A stretch of DNA of 22,275 nt from Baffinella frigidus (Eukaryota; Cryptophyceae; Cryptomonadales; Baffinellaceae): NCBI GenBank assembly GCA_026770585.1, contig MU646489.1, positions 152,632 through 174,906 of the forward strand, read 5' to 3'. Made by a program: the position numbers and the translations under genes. Positions 14,670-22,275 of the stretch are shown here, piece by piece. How positions within the stretch are numbered: position 1 is the first letter of the stretch; each line of letters starts with the position of its first letter. The notes below the pieces were generated by a model. That model was not told the DNA's origin, did not search any database, and worked only from the letters and a program-made list of their open reading frames with translations.

Positions 14670-15520
14670 TGCAGAGAAAGAATTTTTGCTCTCGGATCGC
14701 GTTTCGCTCTCCAGTGCAGAGGCTCGTGAAGAGGGGATACAGGGTGGTTCTCTTGGGGTGCTTGAGTTGATCCAGAAAATCGCGCCCATCACACACACCG
14801 AACCCAAGTCAGCCGTTATGAGGCTCATGGTATCCCATGGCTGAAGTATAAGAGCTCCAGCCACGGATACCCCACAAGGTGCGAGAGCAAACAAGGTTCC
14901 AAAAAGGTGAAAGGGGATTGTGTGGGTGGGTGAGGTGAAATCAGTCAGACACCAAGAACAAAGAAAGAGAAAAGAAAGGAGAGGAAATGTGTGTGTGTAG
15001 GGGTTTCCCCCGATGTACGGACGTTAGCAAAGTTAAGGGTAATACAGGCGTGAATTATCCCAATATGTCAAAGTGTCAGTGGCAGTCAGCAGGGCTTAGT
15101 CCAGGCAAGTGTCAGAATTCAAGAGAGGAAAGTTAGCAAGGTGGCAAGTGTATCAGTCATCCCCCGGTCCCCGGTTCTTTGATAGGTTTGCAGAAACTCT
15201 CATTAGCACTGGGAACTGCACCATAGTTGTTATTTTTTCGTAATTTGTTGACGAGCTCGTAGACACAAGGTCTGGCCCGTCGAGGTATCTGATGGGGAAA
15301 TGACATCAGACGTGATAGGACGAGACGTCAGTACAAAAGTATAAAGGATTTATAGTTGTTGTGTCAGACACACCAGTCACGCAGCCGATTCTCCCTGCCG
15401 CCCTGTTCCGTCTTTACCACAGGGGAATCCTCCCTCTTCTGACAAAAGCCCATTTTTGGGACCCCGAGCTGACTGGGGGTTAAATCGTTGAATACGAGTC
15501 CTCGATCGTAAAAGTTGACA
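14670..15520. other. Low-repeat stretch without a recognised gene
   Basis: Short frames only. 14950-15000 is purine-rich, then TG-rich. GTCAGTGGCAGTCAG-type short motifs recur near 15070-15160. I cannot assign a function. Confidence 0.5.
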
Positions 15521-15523
15521 ATT

Positions 15524-15690
15524 GTTCCCGGACAGATTATGGCATGAACCGGACAGCATCCTCTCATAGAGGATCCTACGGCACGTTCGACTTGCTTCTG
15601 TCAGCAAACAGGGCAATTGGCCTTTTAAAACCCCTCTTTTAAGAAGGTCGCATTGTGTAGTAATTGTCACGTCTCCGGGGTTTGACCGTT
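15524..15690 (+). repeat. Repeat J, copy 2
   Basis: About 167 bp matching 13798-13965, with GCACGTTCGACTTGCTTCTG and GAAGGTCGCATTGTGTAGTA. Unlike copy 1 it is not bracketed by K-type inverted ends. Confidence 0.8.
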
Positions 15691-15744
15691 ATCAGATCCG
15701 TAGGAACCACCCTATGCCCCTACGGGTTGCCTACCGTAGGGTCA
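15690..15744 (-). repeat. Dispersed repeat B, copy 4 (inverted, shortened)
   Basis: GATCCGTAGGAACCACCCTA then CCCCTACGGGTTGCCTACCG and TAGGGTC. The end carrying TTATTCAAAATCCC in copy 2 is missing. Confidence 0.7.
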
Positions 15745-15789
15745 GGTGGGCTGAGGGGCCCTCATCATTTTCATTCCCCCAAATAATGT

Positions 15790-15962
15790 TCATGCCTGTG
15801 GTAAACTTGCCTCGTGTCCGTTTTACAACACGTTTCCTGACCGTTTGCTGACAGTCCAGTCAACTCCTACATGTACATGTATTTGTACAGGTTCTATTAC
15901 CGTTCTAATGTTGATGCCTGGTGTAAACATGTCTGGCGGTCGTTTTACTACACGTTTCGCCA
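15790..15962 (+). repeat. Two J-associated blocks
   Basis: 15792-15857 (ATGCCTGTGGTAAACTTGCC, TCGTGTCCGTTTTACAACAC, CCGTTTGCTGACAGT) matches 14107-14170. 15912-15962 is a third, more diverged copy (ATGCCTGGTGTAAACATG, CGGTCGTTTTACTACACG). Confidence 0.7.
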
Positions 15963-15964
15963 TC

Positions 15965-16014
15965 TGAAGGGCCGCATGTTTCCGCATCTTTGTGTGAAAA
16001 CACGTGGCCCTTCA
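15965..16014. repeat. Imperfect hairpin
   Basis: TGAAGGGCC-GCATGTTT pairs imperfectly with AAACACGT-GGCCCTTCA, with about 19-bp arms and a 12-nt loop. It lies roughly 175 bp upstream of the first visible phosphodiesterase exon. Confidence 0.65.
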
Positions 16015-16188
16015 AATCAATTTCGCGAAATTATCGAAAAAGACCCCTCGAATTTAAAAGGACGCAGCCCGAATTTAGAGGGACGCAAATCTGTTTGTCC
16101 GTGTGCGGAGGGACGGGAAAAGGATGACAAGGCGGTCACAAGGAGATTTGACCTCAATTTTTTTTTGCCTTTCCGGTCGCGCTCGTAG

Positions 16189-17658
16189 AACAGAAGACCG
16201 CAAGAAGAGACGATCGCGCCTGCACCTCCGAGGACAACAGCCCGGCCGCCATTTTCTCGGCCACGAACCTCGAGGACTTCGACGGGGTCTTTGCGCGGTC
16301 AAGTGGCAGCGAGACGTTGAAGGTCCCCGTGTTGCGCCACACGATGCGTAGAGCGTCGTCCGAGGAGCAGCTGGCGAGCCTCGCCAGCGCCACCAGCACC
16401 ATCAACAACCAGTCGCGGTGCGGCAGCACAGTCTCGTCGAGGTTGAACAGCGATGTTCCTGTAGCCCTTCAAACACCAAAGCACGTCGAGGTCGGCTCAA
16501 ACCCTGGCCCTTTGACACACGAGCGTCCCACTGGAGCCATCCTCCCCGAATGGCCCGCGGTCGTCGACGACGTCGTCGCCTCCAGCAAGCGGCATCTTCT
16601 CACCTTCGACCTCGATCCAACAACCCTGCCCAGCGATGTCCTCTGCCACCTGGCGCTGGAGATGTTCGTCAGCGCGGGGCTTCCTGCGGGGGTCGGTGCA
16701 GAGAGCGTGCGCCGCTTCATCCTCTCGGTCCGCGCCTCCATGTTCGACAACCCCTACCACAACTTCTACCACGCGTTCGACGTGATGCAGACGACCAACG
16801 CCCTCTCCACGGCAACCGGGGTCATGGCGAGACTCGACTCGGTGGAGCGCTTCGCCCTCTTGTCGGCAGCCCTATGGTGAGCCCCGAGAACGCCTCCGCC
16901 AGTGCACCTTGAGCCCACCCCTCCACGGTGCGCCCTAACTTAGCGAAATTCTAATATCCTACGCTCCTTCCGGCAGCCATGACATGGAGCATCCTGGGGT
17001 GTCGGAACAGTTCCTCTCCAAGGCGGACAAGAACCTGGTCTTCCGGGGCGCGCTCACAGAGAAGCACCATGCTCTCCGCGCGTTCGGCGGCATGGCCGAC
17101 CGCGACATCAGGATCCTCGACGGGGTCACCTCAGCGCAGTACTACCAGTTTCGATCGTCGGTTTCGAAGATCGTCCTCGCGACGAACATGGAACGACATT
17201 CCGATTACCTCGCGCGCCTCCAGGACTTCGGCGCGCGCCGCGCGGGGGACCCGGCGGTGGAGATGGACAAGCAGCTGGCCATGGAGCTCATAGTCAAATG
17301 CGCCGACGTCTCCAACGTGGTCAAGCCCGTAGGAGTGGCGCAGCGCTGGACGCTGCGCGTCACCGACGAGTTCTTCGACCAGGGCGACGCTGAGCGTTGC
17401 ATGGGCATGGAGGTCTCGCCCAACTGCGACCGCTTCGCCACATCGCGCGTCGCCCTCCAAGCCGCCTTCACCAACTACCTCAGCCCTCTCTTCACCCACC
17501 TCGCCGCCGCCTTCCCCGGCTTGGACACTCCGCTCGCGCAGCTCGGCGACAATCGCGCGTCCTTCGCTTTCTGCACCGACCTTGACCTCGAGGGGGCGCG
17601 CGACTGGGAGGAAAGGGTGGCCGTGCTCCCCTCGCTGCGTTCGGACGCTGTGGTGTGA
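16189..17658 (+). CDS. Class I 3',5'-cyclic nucleotide phosphodiesterase, two exons, probably 5' partial
   Basis: Hydrolyses cAMP and/or cGMP to the 5'-monophosphate; specificity cannot be read here. Exons 16189-16876 and 16977-17658 join in frame. Counting from the in-frame Met at 16344 gives 404 residues, with the catalytic domain at about 84-385. Visible hallmarks: YHNFYHAFDV (His139 general acid, His143 metal ligand), CHDMEHPG (His179, Asp180 metal ligands), EKHH (206-209), KCADVSN (Asp288 metal ligand), and a Gln at 339 in RVALQAAF at the family's invariant purine-binding position. All expected catalytic residues are present, so it looks functional. The frame stays open upstream to a strong pyrimidine-rich acceptor ending in TAG at 16188, entered two bases into a codon, so one or more earlier exons are likely. 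No membrane segment, GAF or PAS domain is visible in this part. The C-terminus is short (ends SDAVV). It is more GC-rich than the surrounding repeats. Confidence 0.93.
16877..16976 (+). other. Intron in the phosphodiesterase gene
   Basis: 100 nt, GTGAGC donor, GGCAG acceptor, with branch-like CTAAC (16934-16938) and CTAAT (16951-16955). Splicing joins TG to C to make a Cys codon and restores AALCHDMEHPG. Without removal the first exon stops at once (TGA at 16878). The canonical ends speak against a lineage with mostly non-canonical introns. Confidence 0.93.
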
Positions 17659-18092
17659 AGGTGTTGTTTGTGTTAGTGTGTGTGGTGTGAGTGTGTGATG
17701 AGCTCATTTCTCAGTAAAGGTCTGCTCGAGCGAAAGTGCTGTGTCCGCTCTGGGGATAAACCCCATGTAGGCTTCGCCGGAGTGACTTTACACAAGTCAT
17801 GTCCTGCAAGTGTCGCTGTGTCGTGATGAGAGGTTCGCAACCTCTGTCTGTCCGGCTGGGACGTGAGAACTCTCTCGAGAACGCTGGAGCACCTAATTTA
17901 AAACCTTCACAGGGATACCCGGTGTACAAGAACCCGTAACATAAGAACACGGACCGGACTCGACCCCTGCGTGTTCTCAATTACGTACCAGAGGGTTGAC
18001 CAATTTTTTCTGAACTAGTGTGCCACCCTGCCCCCCCTTGGAGCCCCCGCGTTTGCAGCTCGCGGCCACTGCGCGTCCTACGCTCTCTCGTG
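17659..18092. other. 3' flank of the phosphodiesterase gene
   Basis: TG-rich just after the stop (17660-17700), as in many untranslated regions. No AATAAA is seen nearby. Short frames on the minus strand lack motifs. Repeats begin at 18093, about 435 bp after the stop. Confidence 0.5.
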
Positions 18093-18397
18093 AACCCTGA
18101 ACCCTAAACCCAAAACGATAAACGCTAAACACTAAACCTTAAACACTACACCCTACACCCAACACCCTACACCCTAAACCCTAAACCCTCAACCCTGTAC
18201 TCTGAACCCTACACCCAAAACCCTGAACCCTGAACCTTAAATCCTAAACCCTAAACCCCATCCCTGAACCCTGAAACCTAAAACCCAAACCCGAAACTCT
18301 AAACCTTAAACCCCAAACCCCAAATCCCAAACCCCAAACCCTCAATGCTCAACCCTAAAACCTCAAAACCTCAGCCCCACACCCTCAACCCTACAAC

Positions 18398-18436
<39 letters not shown>

Positions 18437-19667
18437 ACCCTAAACCCTAAACCCTAAACCCTAAACCCTGAACCCTGAACCCTGAATCCTGAATCCTGAA
18501 CCCTAAACCCTAAACCCTGATCCGTGAAACCTCAACTCCAAACCCTGAACCCTAAACCCTAAACCCCAAGCCTTAAATCCTACACCTCAAAACCCAAAGC
18601 ACTAAACCCTAAACCCTGAACCATAAACCCTAAACTCTTTCCCTAAGCTCTAAACCCACAAAACCTCAATCCTCAACCCCAAATTCTAAACACCGAAACC
18701 TGAAACCTCAACCCCAAACTCTGAACCGTCAACCTAAGACACTAAACCCTAAACCCTAAACCCTGAACCCGGAACCCTAAAACCTGAACCCTGAACCCGA
18801 GGCCCTAAACCCTGAAACCTTATTCCGAAACCCTAAACCCTAAACACCAAACCCTTAACCATAAACCCTGAACCCCAAGCCCTAAAACCCAAGCCCTAAA
18901 CCTTAAACCCTAAACCGTAAGCCCTAAACCCGCAACCGTACACCCTACGCCCACACCCTAAAGCCTAAACCATAAAACCCTAACTCCTGAACCCTGAACC
19001 CTGACCCCCAAACCCTGAACCCTGAAATCTCAATCCAAAACCCTGAATCCTAAATCCTCAACCGTACGCCCTAAATCCTAAACCTTAAACCCCAGGCACC
19101 GACTCTCAACCCTCAACCTTCAACCCTCAACCCTGAATCCTGAACCCTAAACCATAAACCATAAACCCTAACCCCTAAACCCCCAAAACCTCCACACTCA
19201 ACCCCTGACCCTCAACACTCAATCCTGAAATCTCAATCCCAAACCCTAAATCCTAAACTCTGACCACCAAACCCTAAACCCTGAAACCTGAACCCTGAAC
19301 CCTGAACCCTAATCCTGAAAACCAACGCCCCAAGCCCTCAGCCCTAAACCCTAAACCTTACACCCTGAAACCTGAACCCTAAAAGCTAAACCCTAAACTC
19401 TAAACCCTAAACCCCCCAAAAACTCAACCCTAGACCCTAAACCCTAAACCCCGAACTCTCGACCCTGACCCCAAACCAAACCCTCAACCCTCAACCCTCA
19501 ACCCTCAACCTTGAACCTTAAACCCTAAACCCTATACTCTAAACCCTGAACCCTAAACCTTAAACCTTAAATCCAAAACCCTGAACCATAAACCCTGAAC
19601 CATAAATTCTAAACCCTAAACCCTGATCCCTGATCCATCAACCACCAACCCTCAACCCTCAACCATG
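18093..19667 (-). repeat. 1.6-kb telomere-like array, C-rich on +
   Basis: Decayed CCCTAAA heptamers with many variants. Patches of a single variant occur, such as about six CCCTCAA units near 18400-18435 and CCCTGAA units near 18465-18495. Long pure stretches are absent, suggesting greater age than the pure run at 11013-11109. Confidence 0.95.
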
Positions 19668-20710
19668 AGACAATACGTTTACGTGTTGTCTGAGCCGCCT
19701 GATCCAAATAACCTGTATAAACGGTCATCTCAAGGCCCACAACAATCGAGACTCTCCAAGGGGAGAGGGGGGAGATTTGGGTCTGTTGAGTTGCGGGGAG
19801 TGGGGGGACAGGGGCTGAACTGGTTTGGCTGGAAGCAGCGCGGAAAGTTGGCAACAGGATCGACAATTCTACCTGCACGCTCTGGGTCCCGTTCGCGAGG
19901 CACGGCCCTGCTGATACGGTGCCGAGACGGATTCCTGAGACCCAGAAATGTGCTTTGGCGGCCAGTCAGGGCCTTGTGTCGCGCTCTGGTGGGACTGGAA
20001 ATGGTCTGAGATGCCACGGTATAAATGGCTGGCGCTCTGCGTGCAGGTTGCGCGGCGGCGCCGTCGGGATGTGAGGCAAAACTGGGGGCCAGCGGGAGTC
20101 TGGTGGTGATGGGAACAATTTCAAGAGCTTCACCACCGCGGCGGGGAGGAAGGAAGCTGCCGCCATTCCTCAGACGGTGCTTAAGGAGCTCAGATGGACC
20201 GGAGTTTTCTCGCTCAAATGGACCGGAGTTTCCAGTCACCTCTGCCCAGTGAATCTACTTTGGCGTCCTCATAACCATGCGTCCTGAAGTGCCAATGGAG
20301 CTTAGATACCCACACTGAAAAGGATTTAAGAGAGAGAGCATAAGCGGCTTCTGCGCAGCCCTCCCGGTGTCTAGCTCTGGCTGAGTAAATCCGGGTGAAA
20401 CTTTATCTGGAGAAAGTATTTACACAGATCGAAAGAGGACACTATCCTAGGAAGTCCATCCAAAGATCAATTGATTTGGCCCAGGGGTCGAGGAGAAATG
20501 GCCGTTTGAATAACGGGCCAGCCTCAAGAAAAAAAATCGCGCTTTACAAGAAGACTTAAAATTGTGAAGGGCACTATAATTCCAAGTCTTTTTCAAAATC
20601 ATTTCCGGCCTGTTAGAATTTGGGGCCTCAGGGAAATCCCAAGGATCTCCGGCCAGTTAGAATTTTTGAGATGACCGTTATTCAGATCAGCCCGCTCAAA
20701 AAACCGGCTA
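19668..20710. other. Stretch between two arrays, no recognised gene
   Basis: Frames overlap on both strands (114 residues on +, 169 on -), arginine- and proline-rich, with no motif I recognise. TATAAA at 20020 overlaps an ATG and is not useful as a promoter call. Short direct repeats: ATGGACCGGAGTTT twice (about 20191 and 20217), and CCGGCC-GTTAGAATTT twice (about 20606 and 20650). Confidence 0.5.
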
Positions 20711-21207
20711 CAACACTCAATCCTCAACCACCAACCGCAAACCCTCAACTCTAAACCAACAACCCTTAACCCTTAACCCTTTACCTTCAACCCTCAACTC
20801 TCAACCCTCAACTCTCAACCCTCAAACCTAAAGACAAACCCCAAACACCAAAAACGATAGGCCCTAACCCCTAACCCTTAGACCCTACATCCTAAACCCC
20901 AATTCCTGAACCCCAAACCCCAAACCCCAAACCCTAACCCCTAACCCCCAAACCACAAACCCTAAACCCCCAACCCTAAACCCTGAACCCTGAACCCTAA
21001 ACCCTAAACCCTAAACCCTAAACCCTGAACCCCAAACTCCAAACCCCAAACCCTAGGACTCAAATCCTAAACCCTAAACACTATACCCTTACCCCTAACC
21101 CCCAACCCCTAAACCCTAACCCCTAACCCCTAACCCCTAACCTCTAACCCCTAACCCTTAACCCTTAACCCCTCACCCCTAACCCCTAACCCCTAACCCC
21201 TAAACCC
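20711..21207 (-). repeat. 0.5-kb telomere-like array, C-rich on +
   Basis: CCCTAAA with CCCTCAA, CCCCAAA and, near the right end (21095-21200), mostly CCCCTAA units. The dominant variant changes along the array. Confidence 0.95.
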
Positions 21208-21544
21208 GAGGGAGCGGGAGCAAGAGAGCGCGAGAGAGAGATGCAGCTTTATTTTAAGGGGAACAGCTGGGCGGGACTAAGACGAATAGCCTCCCTCCTC
21301 CTGTCCCGAGGAGGGCCTGTTGGGTTCAGGAGTTGAAAAGGACCAGGCTACGAGGGAGTCTTAGACGGCGTAGTAGTAGCTCGCCGCGAACCTCTGCACT
21401 GGAGAGCTAAATGCAATCCGAAAGCAAAAACGCATTTTCTGCAGATCTTATCTACGGAAAGGGGAGGTATTCGCCTATGTTGGGAGAAATCACAACCTGA
21501 AACCTAACGGACCTAAAGGCAGCTTAGGCGGAGCGAGAAGGCTA
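21208..21544. other. Unassigned sequence with repeat R remnant
   Basis: GAGAGCG-rich purine tract at 21208-21240. 21445-21520 holds an inverted, diverged copy of repeat R (GCCTATGTTGGGAG, GGACCTAAAGG). No gene seen. Confidence 0.5.
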
Positions 21545-21548
21545 CTTT

Positions 21549-21600
21549 CTGTGAGGACCGGGTCCGGGATGGGCCCGCCTCAGGGGAAAAGGGCTCCAAG
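21549..21600 (-). repeat. Dispersed repeat M, copy 3 (inverted)
   Basis: GTGAGGACCGGGTCCGGGAT, GGGCCCGCCTCAGGGGAAAA, GGGCTCCAAG: the reverse complement of 12287-12345 with few changes. Their similarity suggests a relatively recent copy. Confidence 0.8.
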
Positions 21601-21617
21601 GTCCTCACACTTTCCTA

Positions 21618-21885
21618 GCTGCGAGCCTTAAAGCCGAGGAGCTCCCGACGATCGAGGAGGGGGCGGCAGTATTCAAAAGTATTTTTTTACAAGAAAACGG
21701 CTCCAATAACGACCCATGGCTCCAAGAACGACCCTGGAATAACCCCTGGAGGTGAAAGTTGTATTTTTTTGGCGGTGGTGACGTGCGCACGTCAGGAGTT
21801 CCTCGGCTTTGAGGCTCGCAGCTGGGGCCTCCGACCACGCGTGGTCGGAGGCTGAGGTCCTAGCTACGAGCCTTTGACCCGAGGG
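21618..21885. repeat. Nested inverted repeats around a perfect 26-bp palindrome
   Basis: GCCTCCGACCACG and its exact complement meet at 21827-21852 with no loop. Around it, CCTCGGCTTTGAGGCTCGCA pairs imperfectly with sequence to about 21885. A further copy (GCTGCGAGCCTTAAAGCCGA, from 21618) is inverted relative to 21795-21822. The same arm therefore occurs three times in alternating orientation. Confidence 0.8.
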
Positions 21886-22151
21886 AGTGCGAGGAATGGC
21901 GCGTGCAAAATGCACCCCCCGCCACCATCCGTGCACATCGTTGCGCCTTGCCACCACGCCCACACCATGCTCTGCAGAGCCTTGAAGAACCCCTTTAATG
22001 CCAACACGGCCGCCATGTTTGTACCCCCACCGAGGGCGTGTCTGAGCGTCTGAGCAGGACTTCGAGAGAGAGGTCATGTGCACCCATGTGAGCCTCGGTC
22101 GGACAGGTGATGAGCCTCGATGGTTGACGGATGAAGGTATCTTCGATCTCG
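21886..22151. other. Unassigned sequence
   Basis: No recognised gene. A minus-strand frame of 136 residues covers part of it and the palindrome; it has no motif I recognise. Confidence 0.4.
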
Positions 22152-22275
22152 CTTGTGTGTCGGGCCTGGCGTCTGCGTGTCGGGCCTGGCGTCTGTGTGT
22201 CGGGCCTGGCGTCTGTGTGTCGGGCCTGGCGTCTGTGTGTCGGGCCTGGCGTCTGTGTGTCGGGCCTGGCGTCTG
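22152..22275 (+). repeat. 20-bp tandem repeat running off the window
   Basis: CGGGCCTGGCGTCTGTGTGT repeats with period 20 from 22161: five full units plus 15 bases, almost identical (one unit has TGCGTGT). A partial unit precedes it. The true length is unknown because the window ends inside it. Confidence 0.95.

Noticed and set aside
17131-17499. Minus-strand frames opposite the phosphodiesterase (also near 16469-16772)
   Set aside because: Antisense shadows of a GC-rich coding region.
17829-17845. tRNA T-arm-like hairpin (5-bp stem, TTCGCAA loop)
   Set aside because: The loop does not fit the usual TTCRA pattern, and no acceptor, D or anticodon arm lies around it.
20020-20025. TATA box upstream of a 75-residue frame
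   Set aside because: TATAAA overlaps the ATG of that frame, leaving no room for a promoter-to-start distance.
19730-20239. 169-residue frame on -
   Set aside because: Proline- and arginine-rich with overlapping frames on the other strand and no recognisable motif; not supportable without expression data.

Overview
The window looks like nuclear DNA of a eukaryote, most likely a unicellular alga or related protist. One gene is recognisable: a class I cyclic-nucleotide phosphodiesterase split by a canonical 100-nt GT-AG intron. Long, decayed tracts of the heptamer TTTAGGG/CCCTAAA occur throughout. This telomere type is known from the green lineage, cryptophytes and several alveolates, so it does not fix the lineage. 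There is no operon structure, and I saw no convincing rRNA, tRNA or transposase gene.

Layout. 1-1320: mosaic of short direct repeats. 1400-2720: foldback elements, inverted repeat copies, a telomere-type tract set exactly at a break in a dispersed repeat, and a near-perfect 52-bp-arm palindrome. 2936-3682: G-rich decayed telomere-like array. 3700-5460: dispersed repeats whose hairpins covary between copies, several 115-165-bp foldbacks and local duplications. 5460-6500: low-repeat DNA with one weak exon candidate. 6500-9000: dense palindromes and MITE-like elements, notably a family ending in TACAGGGGTACC. 9207-9434: G-rich telomere-like array. 9570-10480: inverted repeats and a 354-bp foldback. 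10588-11811: C-rich telomere-like array. 11805-15965: more dispersed repeats, including a candidate 0.86-kb element with ~60-bp inverted ends. 16189-17658: the phosphodiesterase gene, probably lacking its first exon(s). 18093-19667 and 20711-21207: C-rich arrays. 21550-21885: nested palindromes. 22152-22275: a 20-bp tandem repeat running off the end.

The telomere-like tracts are G-rich on the + strand in the left half and C-rich in the right half, and one dispersed repeat (family R) flips strand at about 9.7-9.9 kb. This resembles the geometry of an old head-to-head fusion, but several other repeats do not follow it. Most palindromic elements are non-coding and MITE-like. Within several, the two arms match each other better than they match other copies, so the arms co-evolve. 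Family names (A, B, D and so on) are local labels for repeats compared by eye within this window. No database search was possible.
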